Positions 53,869 through 62,779 of a DNA stretch of 64,000 bases are shown piece by piece. Below the pieces are notes generated by a model. It was not told the origin of the DNA and made no database searches. It worked only from the letters and a program-made list of their open reading frames with translations. Every line of letters starts with the position of its first letter. Position 1 is the stretch's first letter. The translations under genes were made by a program, and so were the position numbers. Source of the stretch: Glaciecola petra (GTDB lineage Bacteria > Pseudomonadota > Gammaproteobacteria > Enterobacterales > Alteromonadaceae); assembly GCF_031846345.1 (NCBI RefSeq), contig NZ_JAVRHX010000001.1:496001-560000 (forward strand), written 5' to 3'.

Positions 53869-55080
53869 ATGCATTCAAACCAGAGCCAGAAAAAACAACT
53901 TATCACCGTGCTTGGTGCTACCGGCTCGATAGGGGTCAATACATTGGATGTATTGTCGCGCCACCCTGATATGTTTGAAGTGTTTGCCTTAACCGGGCGC
54001 AGCCAGATTGCATTACTCGCCGAACAAGTCATTAAATTCAAACCTAAGTATGCAGTGCTTGAAACTGAACAAGCTGTAAATGTGCTTAAGGAATTTCTGA
54101 AAGATACACAGTCAAATACTGAATTACTTTTTGGTCCCCAGGCATTGATTGATGTTTCTGCCGACTCTGAAGTCAATATTGTGATGTCAGCCATTGTGGG
54201 TGCGGCTGGATTATTACCTACAATGGCAGCGGTGACCGCAGGGAAAAAGGTGTTGCTTGCAAATAAAGAAGCGTTAGTAATGTCTGGTGAGCTTTTTATT
54301 AACAATGTTAATAAATTCAATGCGCAACTGATTCCTATCGACAGTGAGCATAATGCTATTTTCCAATGCTTACCCAGTGATTTTACATATGGCGATAAAA
54401 CCGCATCAGGTATTGCACATTTGTTGTTAACAGGAAGTGGCGGGCCATTCAGAGAGTTGTCTTTATCAGATTTTGAAGCAATTACGCCAGAACAAGCATG
54501 TGCTCATCCAAATTGGGATATGGGTAAAAAGATTTCGGTAGATTCGGCTTCTATGATGAATAAAGGACTCGAGTTTATTGAAGCAAAATGGTTGTTTGGA
54601 TTTGACGAAAAAGATATTCAAGTGGTCTTGCATCCACAAAGCACTATTCACTCAATGGTTCAATATATTGATGGTTCGGTTATTGCGCAGTTAGGCAACC
54701 CAGATATGCGTACGCCGATTGCCTATGGATTAGGTTTTCCAAGGCGAATCGATGCGGGTGTGAAAACTTTAGACTTTAATCAATTATCTGACTTTTCGTT
54801 TAGCAAACCTGACCCGCAGCGATATCCAAATTTATATCTTGCAATAGAAGCATGCAAGGAAGGGCAAGCGGCAACCACCGCGTTAAATGCAGCCAATGAA
54901 ATTGCAGTAGAGGCTTTCCTTGGTGGGCACATTACATTTACACAAATTACTCAAATAAATGAGCAAACACTCGAAAAGCAGTGTCATACTAAGCTTACAT
55001 GTATAGACAGTATTATTGATCACGACCATACGAGTCGTTTAACTGCGGCACAAGTCCTTAAAGAGGTATGTAAGTGTTAG
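53869..55080 (+). CDS. ispC: 1-deoxy-D-xylulose-5-phosphate reductoisomerase
   Basis: IspC (Dxr) makes methylerythritol phosphate, the committed step of the MEP isoprenoid route that feeds UppS. The 403-residue protein has the NADPH motif VLGATGSIGVNTLDVL at the start, LANKEALVMSGEL near residue 130, PIDSEHNAIFQCL near 155 and DWNMGKKISVDSASMMNKGLE-type residues (MGKKISVDSASMMNKG) near 218. It sits after cdsA, as in Pseudomonas, rather than before uppS as in E. coli. The end overlaps rseP by seven bases. Confidence 0.97.
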   Translation: MHSNQSQKKQLITVLGATGSIGVNTLDVLSRHPDMFEVFALTGRSQIALLAEQVIKFKPKYAVLETEQAVNVLKEFLKDTQSNTELLFGPQALIDVSADSEVNIVMSAIVGAAGLLPTMAAVTAGKKVLLANKEALVMSGELFINNVNKFNAQLIPIDSEHNAIFQCLPSDFTYGDKTASGIAHLLLTGSGGPFRELSLSDFEAITPEQACAHPNWDMGKKISVDSASMMNKGLEFIEAKWLFGFDEKDIQVVLHPQSTIHSMVQYIDGSVIAQLGNPDMRTPIAYGLGFPRRIDAGVKTLDFNQLSDFSFSKPDPQRYPNLYLAIEACKEGQAATTALNAANEIAVEAFLGGHITFTQITQINEQTLEKQCHTKLTCIDSIIDHDHTSRLTAAQVLKEVCKC

Positions 55081-56438
55081 ACATTATTTGGAATGTTTTT
55101 TCTTTTGTGTTGGCCCTAAGTATATTAGTGGCCGTTCATGAGTGGGGCCATTATTACGTCGCAAAGTTATGTCATGTTAAGGTACTGCGCTTTTCTATTG
55201 GGTTTGGAAAACCTATTTACCAACGCATAACATCATCTGGCATGGAGTTTGTTATTGCTGCTATACCTTTAGGTGGATATGTCAGAATGCTGGATGGTCG
55301 TGTCGATACTCTGAGGCCAGAAGAGTTTGATGTGTCGTTTGACCATAAACCTGTTTTACAGCGCATGGCTATCGTGTCAGCCGGCCCTATTGTTAACTTT
55401 TTATTCGCAATTTTTGCGCTAATGATGGTCGGCTTGCTTGGTTCGCAATCAGCAAAAACCATTGTTGGTGAAATAATCCCCGATTCTTACGCTGAAAAAG
55501 CAGGGCTTTCGGTAAGAGACGAAATAAAAGCGGTGGCCGGAAATGAAGTTGATAACTGGCGCGATGTTAGCTTAGAAATGGCGACTCACACCGGTGAAGA
55601 CGAAATTCGAGTGCTAGTTAAAGGCCAAAAAGGGTATACGGAAGAAAAAATATTACCTATTAATGGTTGGAAAATTGACCCAAAGTCAAGCGACTTGTTT
55701 GCTGACTTAGGGTTTATACCTTTCTCGCCACCCATCACCAATACTTTAGCTTTAGTACCTAAAGATGGGCCTGCAGGAGCAGCAAATATCCAGGTTGGTG
55801 ATGAAATAATAAAAATAGATGGAACCTTGATGACAAATTGGAGACAAATAGTCGGGTACATTGAACAAAGACCCTCACAAGCTGTAGAGCTTGAGGTTAT
55901 TAGGCTAAATGAGAACGGCTCAGCTGAAAACATTGAGATTAGTCTTTTGCTTGGAACGAAGCCAGATGACCCTAATAAAGGTTATATGGGTGTGGTTCCT
56001 TTGCGCGAAGAGTGGCCAAGTGAATATATAGTTAAGACAAAGCTTGGCCCGATAGACGCGTTAATAAAAGGCACAGAAGGGACTTGGCGCTTGATGGTAA
56101 AGACTACCCAAATGTTGGGTAAGTTAGTTACTGGCGACTTGTCTATGAAGAGTTTGAGCGGACCGATTTCTATTGCTCAAGGAGCTGGAAATCATGCAAG
56201 TTATGGATTAGTAGCTTTTCTAGGATTTTTAGCGCTTATTAGCGTAAATCTTGGTATCATTAATCTTTTGCCATTACCCATCTTAGATGGCGGGCATTTG
56301 TTGTACTTCACCGTAGAGTGGATAACTGGAAAGCCGGTGTCAGAGGCAGTTCAGGAAGTAGGGTTTAAAATTGGTGGTGTGATCTTAATTTTGGTCATGG
56401 GTACTGCTATTTTTAATGACATCCTACGAAATACATAA
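55074..56438 (+). CDS. rseP: Site-2 protease RseP
   Basis: RseP cuts the anti-sigma factor RseA in the membrane after DegS, releasing sigma-E, and clears signal peptides. The 454-residue protein has the zinc motif VAVHEWGHYYVAK (HExxH) near residue 21, two PDZ domains (about 115-190 and 205-295; AEKAGLSVRDEIKAV and GPAGAANIQVGDEIIKI) and the second metal motif NLLPLPILDGGHLLYF near 400. The start is GTG, overlapping ispC. Followed by bamA, the usual pairing. Confidence 0.96.
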   Translation: MLDIIWNVFSFVLALSILVAVHEWGHYYVAKLCHVKVLRFSIGFGKPIYQRITSSGMEFVIAAIPLGGYVRMLDGRVDTLRPEEFDVSFDHKPVLQRMAIVSAGPIVNFLFAIFALMMVGLLGSQSAKTIVGEIIPDSYAEKAGLSVRDEIKAVAGNEVDNWRDVSLEMATHTGEDEIRVLVKGQKGYTEEKILPINGWKIDPKSSDLFADLGFIPFSPPITNTLALVPKDGPAGAANIQVGDEIIKIDGTLMTNWRQIVGYIEQRPSQAVELEVIRLNENGSAENIEISLLLGTKPDDPNKGYMGVVPLREEWPSEYIVKTKLGPIDALIKGTEGTWRLMVKTTQMLGKLVTGDLSMKSLSGPISIAQGAGNHASYGLVAFLGFLALISVNLGIINLLPLPILDGGHLLYFTVEWITGKPVSEAVQEVGFKIGGVILILVMGTAIFNDILRNT

Positions 56439-56480
56439 GAATAATCTCTGACATGCAAAATCTTGGAATTTTAATAGTTG

Positions 56481-58970
56481 ATGAAGTGTAAAAAACTAAT
56501 TTTTGCAGCCATATTGCTGGCGTGCTCCTGTGTACTTTGGCCACAAACATCGTGGTCACAAAGTGCGAATGACTTTGTTGTCGAAGACATCCGTGTTGAG
56601 GGTTTGCAAAGGGTTGCTCTTGGCGCCGCGTTAACTTACCTCCCTGTGCAGCGAGGTGACACCTTAAATCAATTTAGGGTATCGCAACTTATTCGGTCAC
56701 TATATTCTTCGACTCACTTTGAGCGTGTTGAAATATTCCGTGACGGCAATGTCTTGGTGGTTAAAGTGTCTGAAAGGCCAACCATCAGTAATATCGTATT
56801 TGAAGGTAATGACGATATAAAAGACGAACAACTTCAAGAAAGTTTAGATAATTCTAATATTAGAATTGGTGAACCACTTGATCGTACCGTTATCACTTCG
56901 ATCGAAAACGGTTTAAAAGACTTTTTCTATAGTATTGGTAAATATAATGCTGATGTGACTGCGATAGTTACCCCTCTGCCGCGAAATCGTGTAGACGTGA
57001 AGCTCTTATTTGAAGAAGGGGATGCGGCTAAAATACGTCAAATCAATATTGTAGGTAACCAAATATTTGAAGACGAAGAATTGTTTAAGCAAATGGAGCT
57101 TAAATTTAATACGCCATGGTGGGATTTCCTGTCAGAAACAAGATACCAGCAACAGACCTTGTCTGGCGATATGGAAACCATTGAAAGTTATTATAAAGAC
57201 CGCGGGTATTTGCAATTTGCAATAGAATCAACCCAAGTCTCTATGTCACCTGAAAAAGATGGTATTTACGTTACCATGAACGTAAAAGAGGGCGAAATCT
57301 ACGAGGTCTCAGATGTCGAACTTGCCGGAGATTTGCTAGGCTTTGAAGATTTTATCAGCACTATCTTACCGATAAGAACGGGGCAAATATACAATCAGGC
57401 GACAGTGACTTACACGGAAGAGTTTATCTCTAATTATTTAGGTCGTTTTGGTTACGCTTATCCAACAGTAACCACTATTCCTGATATAAACGAAGAAGAG
57501 AAAACGGTTAAACTTACCTTGTCGGTTGACCCGGGCAAACGAATTTATGTGCGCCGGATCGCGTTTAAAGGTAACACTATTACTTCTGATGATGTATTGA
57601 GGCAAAACGTTGTGCAAATGGAAGGTAGTTGGTTAGCCAATCAATCACTTGAAACTTCAAAAGCGCAGTTATCTCGTTTGACCTACATGGAAGAAGTTGA
57701 ATTTGAAACCATTCGCTTACCTAATGAAGACGACAAGGTTGATGTTGAATTCACTGTAAAAGAGCAGCCAGCAGGTTCATTTAATGCAGGGATTGGGTAT
57801 GGCGATGCGACAAAGTTAAGTTTACAAGCCGGTATACAGCAAGATAACTTTTTGGGCACAGGTAAACGAGTCGGCGTAAGCTTAAATACGGTTTCTTACC
57901 AACGTAGTGCTCAAATTACATACTTGGACCCATATTTTACGATTGATGGCATTAGTTTAGGTGGTAGCATTGGTTATAGTGAATTTGACGGTGCAAGCTT
58001 TAACGTCATTGATTTTAATACTAAGCGTTGGTCTGTGGGCGGCAATCTTGGTTATCCTATAAACGAGGTTAACCGAATTAGTTTTGGCTTAACCTACTCA
58101 AATGTAGAGTTACAGCGTGATAATACTCGTTATGTACAAACAGCGCGGTTTTATGACCAGTTTCTCAATCCAAACGACCCCGATGCCGCCATTGAATATG
58201 ATAGTTTTTTGGCTTCAGTATCGTGGACTCGTAACACCTTAAATAGAGGTTTATTCCCAACTGCTGGCTCGACACAGCGTGCATCTTTCAGTGTTACCAC
58301 GCCTAACTCAGATGTTAACTACTTTAAATTTGTTGCAGATACCAAATGGTATTTCCCATTGACGAGAAACCAACGTTGGTCAGTATTGGCAAGACTCCGC
58401 CTTGGTTACGGTAATGGTTACGGAGACAAAAACGGAGTAGAACAAATTTTACCGTTTACCGATAACTTTACGGCTGGCGGTGCTGATACCTTGCGTGGTT
58501 TCGAAAATAACACGGTTGGTCCAAGAGGTGTTGTTCGTCAAAGTTCAGTGATTGCGACTACGCCAAATGGCGTGCCTATTTTCCAAAACCCAGAGAACGA
58601 TCAAATTGCGTTATCACAAAGAAGTTTGGGTGGTAATGCTATGGCGTTGGGTGGCTTAGAGCTTATTGTGCCTACCCCTTTTGTTGATGAAGAATTTGAT
58701 AATTCAGTACGGACTAGTATTTTCACTGACGTAGGTAATGTTTGGGATACAGAATTTAACTACGATTTATACCGTACCCTTAATTTGGTCAGCAGTAGCG
58801 ACGAATTATTGGATTATAGTGATTGGAAATTGTACCGTGCGTCAGCGGGTGTGTCTGTGCAATGGATTTCACCCATGGGACCAATGGTGTTTAGTTTCTC
58901 TAGAGCCCTGAAAGAAAGACCGGGAGATGATGCAAGATTCTTTACATTCAACATTGGATCAACCTTCTAA
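56481..58970 (+). CDS. bamA: Outer-membrane assembly factor BamA
   Basis: BamA is the beta-barrel core of the BAM complex that inserts outer-membrane proteins. The 829-residue protein has a signal peptide (ending TSWSQS near residue 26), five POTRA domains (about 27-425; for example FVVEDIRVEGLQRVALGAAL and VRRIAFKGNTITSDDVL) and a 16-strand barrel. The loop-6 VRGF-type motif appears as LRGFENNTVGPRG near 665. The chain ends in Phe (FNIGSTF), the usual signal for BAM substrates. ATG at 56481 chosen; a TTG codon directly before it adds one residue. Confidence 0.97.
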   Translation: MKCKKLIFAAILLACSCVLWPQTSWSQSANDFVVEDIRVEGLQRVALGAALTYLPVQRGDTLNQFRVSQLIRSLYSSTHFERVEIFRDGNVLVVKVSERPTISNIVFEGNDDIKDEQLQESLDNSNIRIGEPLDRTVITSIENGLKDFFYSIGKYNADVTAIVTPLPRNRVDVKLLFEEGDAAKIRQINIVGNQIFEDEELFKQMELKFNTPWWDFLSETRYQQQTLSGDMETIESYYKDRGYLQFAIESTQVSMSPEKDGIYVTMNVKEGEIYEVSDVELAGDLLGFEDFISTILPIRTGQIYNQATVTYTEEFISNYLGRFGYAYPTVTTIPDINEEEKTVKLTLSVDPGKRIYVRRIAFKGNTITSDDVLRQNVVQMEGSWLANQSLETSKAQLSRLTYMEEVEFETIRLPNEDDKVDVEFTVKEQPAGSFNAGIGYGDATKLSLQAGIQQDNFLGTGKRVGVSLNTVSYQRSAQITYLDPYFTIDGISLGGSIGYSEFDGASFNVIDFNTKRWSVGGNLGYPINEVNRISFGLTYSNVELQRDNTRYVQTARFYDQFLNPNDPDAAIEYDSFLASVSWTRNTLNRGLFPTAGSTQRASFSVTTPNSDVNYFKFVADTKWYFPLTRNQRWSVLARLRLGYGNGYGDKNGVEQILPFTDNFTAGGADTLRGFENNTVGPRGVVRQSSVIATTPNGVPIFQNPENDQIALSQRSLGGNAMALGGLELIVPTPFVDEEFDNSVRTSIFTDVGNVWDTEFNYDLYRTLNLVSSSDELLDYSDWKLYRASAGVSVQWISPMGPMVFSFSRALKERPGDDARFFTFNIGSTF

Positions 58971-58982
58971 GCAAGGTATAAT
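58954..58982 (+). promoter_or_regulatory. Candidate promoter of skp at the end of bamA
   Basis: A perfect TATAAT (58977-58982) lies 17 bases after TTGGAT (58954-58959, three of six matches) across the bamA stop. It would give a leader of about 75 bases for skp. No sigma-E type promoter was recognised here. Confidence 0.45.
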
Positions 58983-59063
58983 ACACAAAAAGTTTTTTGC
59001 ACGAATTTAACAAGGTTTGTTGTTTAAATTACAAAAATTATTAAAACCTAAAGGAGTTTTACA

Positions 59064-59579
59064 TTGAAAAGTTTAATTAGAGTGTTGTCATTAGCTGTTT
59101 TGTTTACAGTAGCAACGATGTCAACAGCAGCAAATGCTGAACAAAAAATCGGTGTGGTTAACGTTCAAGCGGTATTGGCTAATTTGCCACAAGTGGCAAC
59201 CATTGAACAAAACATCAATGCTGAGTTTGCTGACCAAATGCAGGAAGTTCAGCGTTTACGTGCAGACGGTAATTTTTTAGTAGAAAAATTGCAACGCGAA
59301 GAAGCTACAATGAGCGAAGCACAAATCAAAGAATTACAAGCGCAAATCAATGATATTGGCCAGCAATTACAACAAAAAGGTCAGCCTCTGCAACAAAATA
59401 TGCAACGACGTTCACAAGAAGAGCGTGATAAATTATTAGGACTTATCGGCCAAGCAATACAAGCTATTGCGGATAGTGGTAAATATGACTTAATATTAAA
59501 TGCTACAGCAGTACCTTTTGCTGGTGAAGAATTCAATATTACTCAAGAAGTACTAGACCGAGTAAGCAAAGCTAATTAA
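59064..59579 (+). CDS. skp: Periplasmic chaperone Skp (OmpH)
   Basis: Skp is a trimeric chaperone that holds unfolded outer-membrane proteins on the way to BamA. The 171-residue protein has a signal peptide ending ANA before EQKIGVVNVQ (cleavage near residue 26), then long amphipathic coiled arms rich in Gln and Glu (about 50-130) and a short core strand (YDLILNATAVPFAG). The start is TTG, fixed by AAAGGAG eight bases upstream. lpxD, which normally follows, is absent. Confidence 0.93.
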   Translation: MKSLIRVLSLAVLFTVATMSTAANAEQKIGVVNVQAVLANLPQVATIEQNINAEFADQMQEVQRLRADGNFLVEKLQREEATMSEAQIKELQAQINDIGQQLQQKGQPLQQNMQRRSQEERDKLLGLIGQAIQAIADSGKYDLILNATAVPFAGEEFNITQEVLDRVSKAN

Positions 59580-59642
59580 TTAATCAAGGGTGAGAACTTG
59601 GCGCGAATGCCTTGTTCGGCATTGCCACTCAAATTGATGTTT

Positions 59643-59676
59643 AAATCAGACCAACTTTTGTTGGTCTGATTTGTTT
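59643..59676 (+). terminator. Terminator between skp and fabZ
   Basis: Twelve-base arms AAATCAGACCAA (59643-59654) and TTGGTCTGATTT (59661-59672) close around CTTTTG, followed by GTTTT. It splits the usual skp-lpxD-fabZ operon at the place where lpxD would lie. Confidence 0.88.
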
Positions 59677-59698
59677 TAGGCGACTAAACCCTTATTAT
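59671..59698 (+). promoter_or_regulatory. Candidate promoter of fabZ-lpxA-lpxB
   Basis: TTGTTT (59671-59676) and TATTAT (59693-59698) are 16 bases apart, directly after the terminator that follows skp. The position makes sense, since fabZ needs its own promoter there. Confidence 0.45.
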
Positions 59699-59766
59699 AC
59701 AAAGCGAAAATACTGAAGAGTGCCTGATTAGCCACAATGTGCTAGTCGTTTTTGTAGGAGAAATAA

Positions 59767-60213
59767 TTGGCTAACTCGTTAAACACAATTGAAATCAAAG
59801 AAATAATGTCTTTGTTACCCCACAGATACCCCTTTTTATTGGTCGATAGAATTACTGACTACGAGCTAGGACAGTCTATTCATGGGTATAAAAACATCAC
59901 GATAAATGAGCAGTGCTTTTTAGGGCATTTCCCTGGTGAACCAATATTTCCCGGCGTCATGATTTTAGAAGCAATGGCCCAAGCAGCGGGTATATTAGGT
60001 TTTAAAACCATGGGCAACAGCGACCAACTATACTTATATGCAGGTATCGATAAAGCTCGCTTTAAAGCGCCTGTTGTGCCGGGTGATAAACTTGAAATTG
60101 CGGTTAGGCTCTTGAAAGAACGCCGTGGCATTTGGAAGTTTGAAGGTATCGCATCGGTAGATGGTAAAGACGTGTGTGTTTCTGAATTTATGTGTGCTAT
60201 GAGAGATTACTAA
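59767..60213 (+). CDS. fabZ: 3-hydroxyacyl-ACP dehydratase FabZ
   Basis: FabZ dehydrates 3-hydroxyacyl-ACP in fatty-acid elongation and competes with LpxA for the same substrate. The 148-residue hotdog protein has LLPHRYPFLLVDRI near residue 16 (catalytic His) and FPGEPIFPGVMILEAMAQAA near 55 (catalytic Glu). The start is TTG, with AGGAG eight bases upstream. It stops one base before the lpxA start codon, so the two are tightly coupled. Confidence 0.97.
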   Translation: MANSLNTIEIKEIMSLLPHRYPFLLVDRITDYELGQSIHGYKNITINEQCFLGHFPGEPIFPGVMILEAMAQAAGILGFKTMGNSDQLYLYAGIDKARFKAPVVPGDKLEIAVRLLKERRGIWKFEGIASVDGKDVCVSEFMCAMRDY

Positions 60214-60214
60214 A

Positions 60215-60985
60215 ATGATCCATCCAAGTTCAGTCGTGTCTGAAAACGCCGTAATTGGCAACAATGTGCATATAGGTCCGTTTTGTTACATTGGCGACAA
60301 CGTAGAAATTGGTGATGATTGCAAATTCTTAAGCCATGTAGTGGTGAAGGGACATACCAAAATTGGTAATAATAATGAATTTTTTCAATTTTGTTCAATT
60401 GGTGAAGATTGCCAAGATAAAAAGTATGCTGGTGAAGAAACCTTTCTAGAAATTGGCAATGATAATGTATTTAGAGAGTCTTGCACTATCCACAGAGGAA
60501 CCATACAAGATCAATGCTTGACTAAAATTGGTAACCGCAATTTGTGCATGGTCAATACTCATTTAGCGCATGATTGCATGGTTGGTGATGACAATATTTT
60601 AGCAAATAATGCTACTGTTGCAGGCCACGTCCATATTGGTGATTTTGTTATTTTGGGCGGCATGACAGCGGTTCATCAATTTTGTCATATTGGCTCGCAT
60701 GCGTTCACCGGAGGTGGAGCGATCGTGCTTCGTGATATTCCTCCTTATGTGATGTTCAGCGGCATGAAAAACGTACCCCAAGGTACAAATAGTGAAGGGT
60801 TAAAACGCAGGGGTTTTAGTCCGGAACAAATTCGTAACGTAAAAAATGCTTATAAAGTCATATACCGTCAAGGACATACTTTGGAAGAAGCGACAGAAAT
60901 ATTGGAAAAACTAAGCGACACACAAACTGAATTACGGGTGATGGTAGAGTTTTTGTCTTCGGCCAATCGCGGAATTGCTAGATAA
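60215..60985 (+). CDS. lpxA: UDP-N-acetylglucosamine acyltransferase
   Basis: LpxA puts the first 3-hydroxyacyl chain on UDP-GlcNAc in lipid A synthesis. The 256-residue protein is a left-handed beta-helix trimer subunit, with the N-terminal hexapeptide repeats IHPSSVVSENAVIGNNVHIG, the catalytic His in NTHLAHDCMVGD near residue 122, and a C-terminal helical part with LKRRGFSPEQIRNVKNAYK. Start ATG two bases after the fabZ stop. Confidence 0.97.
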   Translation: MIHPSSVVSENAVIGNNVHIGPFCYIGDNVEIGDDCKFLSHVVVKGHTKIGNNNEFFQFCSIGEDCQDKKYAGEETFLEIGNDNVFRESCTIHRGTIQDQCLTKIGNRNLCMVNTHLAHDCMVGDDNILANNATVAGHVHIGDFVILGGMTAVHQFCHIGSHAFTGGGAIVLRDIPPYVMFSGMKNVPQGTNSEGLKRRGFSPEQIRNVKNAYKVIYRQGHTLEEATEILEKLSDTQTELRVMVEFLSSANRGIAR

Positions 60986-60992
60986 ATTCACC

Positions 60993-62159
60993 ATGAATAT
61001 AAAGAAGCCACTGAGAATAGGGCTTGTTGTTGGTGAAACATCTGGCGCTATATTAGCGCAAGGCATGCTTAAAGAAATTCTCCAGCGCTACCCCGACGCA
61101 GTCGTTGAAGGTATTGGCTCACAACAACTTATCGATATGGGTATGAACAGTCTATTTGATATGAATGAACTTTCTGTCATGGGCTTAGTGGAGGTTTTAA
61201 AGCACTTACCTCGTTTGATGCATATTCGTAAAACAGTCATACGTCACTTTATTAATAGTCCGCCCGATGTCTTTATTGGTGTAGATGCACCTGATTTTAA
61301 TCTCACAGTAGAAAAAAAACTAAAGGCCGTAGGGATACCGACGGTACATTATGTTAGCCCAACGGTATGGGCGTGGCGCGAGAAACGAATACATAAAATT
61401 GCTAAGGCTACCAATTTAGTCTTAGGTGTATTTCCTTTCGAAAATGAAATTTATGCAAAATATAATATTCCCTTTAAATTTGTTGGCCATACTATGGCCG
61501 ACAGTATCCCTATCGAAATAGATAAAATTGCAGCAAAAGATGCATTGCAGCTGAGGGCAGACAATTTGTATTTGGCATTATTACCGGGCTCTCGAAAACG
61601 TGAAATTGATGCCTTACTTAATGTTTTTATAGATACATATCAGCTTTTAAAACAAAAACATCCAAATATGAGGATCATCATTCCTGCGGTTAATCTCGAA
61701 CGCGAAGAGCAAATTAAGGAAATGTTGAAAGATAATTATCCAGAATTAACTGACTATATTATTTCTCGTCGTCCTGCTCGAGAAGTGATGATGGCCAGCG
61801 ATTTGGTTTTACTTGCTTCGGGCACAGCGGCATTAGAGGCGATGTTGTGTAAAAGCCCTATGGTGGTTGCTTATAAAATGTCTGGCTTAACTTATATGAT
61901 GATGAAACGTTTGTATAAACCAGCTTACTTTGCGCTACCAAACATATTAGCTAATAAATCCTTAGTACCTGAGTTTTTGCAAGAACAAGTCAATCCCGAT
62001 AATTTGGCTCATCACCTCGAACAAGTCATGTCTGAAGAGCGAGAAGACTTGTTGCTAGACTATACTGCCATTCATAATAGTCTGGCCAAAAGTGCTGATG
62101 TTGAATCATCTAAGGCTATCTTATCCCTTATTGGCGAGAGTCAAAACCACGATGATTAA
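60993..62159 (+). CDS. lpxB: Lipid-A-disaccharide synthase
   Basis: LpxB condenses UDP-diacylglucosamine and lipid X to the lipid A disaccharide at the membrane face. The 388-residue GT19 protein has MGLVEVLKHLPRLMHIRK near residue 65, FIGVDAPDFNL near 93, SPTVWAWREKRIHKI near 122, LLPGSRKREIDALL near 194 and a C-terminal LLASGTAALEAMLCKSPMVV near 271. The N-terminal GExSGD motif reads GETSGA here: Ala19 stands where Asp is usual. I start at ATG 60993, seven bases after lpxA, as in the family; a TTG at 60975 adds six residues. The end overlaps rnhB by eight bases. Confidence 0.94.
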   Translation: MNIKKPLRIGLVVGETSGAILAQGMLKEILQRYPDAVVEGIGSQQLIDMGMNSLFDMNELSVMGLVEVLKHLPRLMHIRKTVIRHFINSPPDVFIGVDAPDFNLTVEKKLKAVGIPTVHYVSPTVWAWREKRIHKIAKATNLVLGVFPFENEIYAKYNIPFKFVGHTMADSIPIEIDKIAAKDALQLRADNLYLALLPGSRKREIDALLNVFIDTYQLLKQKHPNMRIIIPAVNLEREEQIKEMLKDNYPELTDYIISRRPAREVMMASDLVLLASGTAALEAMLCKSPMVVAYKMSGLTYMMMKRLYKPAYFALPNILANKSLVPEFLQEQVNPDNLAHHLEQVMSEEREDLLLDYTAIHNSLAKSADVESSKAILSLIGESQNHDD

Positions 62160-62727
62160 CTGTTTGGTCGCTGGCGTTGATGAAGTTGGACGAGGGCCCC
62201 TTGTTGGTGACGTGGTGACCGCCGCTGTTATTTTAGATCCTGAGCAAACAATCAATGGTTTAACCGATTCGAAAAAACTAAGCGCAAAAAAACGCGAAGC
62301 TTTGCTAATTGATATTAAGGCTAAAGCATTAGCTTACTGCATTGGACGTGCGAGTCCTCGTGAAATCGATGAACTAAATATTTTGCACGCGACTATGCTA
62401 GCGATGCAAAGAGCTGTACAAGGTTTAAAAATTCAACCTGATTTGGTGAGAGTTGACGGCAATCGATGCCCTAAATGGCAATATAAAAGTGAAGCCGTAG
62501 TAAAAGGTGATCTCAAGCATGCCGAAATTTCAGCTGCATCTATTTTAGCCAAAGTGACACGCGACAAAGAGATGTATGAGCTTGATCAAAAACATCCAGA
62601 ATATGGGTTTGCAAAGCATAAAGGGTACCCCACAAAACAACATTTCGAAGCCTTGGCACTACATGGGCCGATTGCTGAACACAGAATGAGTTTTAAACCA
62701 GTTCAAGTCGCCGCCACAAAAGGGTAG
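62152..62727 (+). CDS. rnhB: Ribonuclease HII
   Basis: RNase HII removes single ribonucleotides and primers from DNA. The 191-residue protein has the catalytic motif VAGVDEVGRGPLVGDVV near residue 6 (Asp and Glu), the SKKLSAKKR block near 41, VRVDGNR near 100 with the third Asp, and the HAEISAASILAKVTRD block near 123 with the last acidic position. Start ATG inside the lpxB end (eight-base overlap). Followed by dnaE 52 bases later. Confidence 0.97.
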   Translation: MINCLVAGVDEVGRGPLVGDVVTAAVILDPEQTINGLTDSKKLSAKKREALLIDIKAKALAYCIGRASPREIDELNILHATMLAMQRAVQGLKIQPDLVRVDGNRCPKWQYKSEAVVKGDLKHAEISAASILAKVTRDKEMYELDQKHPEYGFAKHKGYPTKQHFEALALHGPIAEHRMSFKPVQVAATKG

Positions 62728-62779
62728 AATATCTTATAAATGTGAGTCCTTCACTTATAAACTTGGAGTACCTGTCTAC

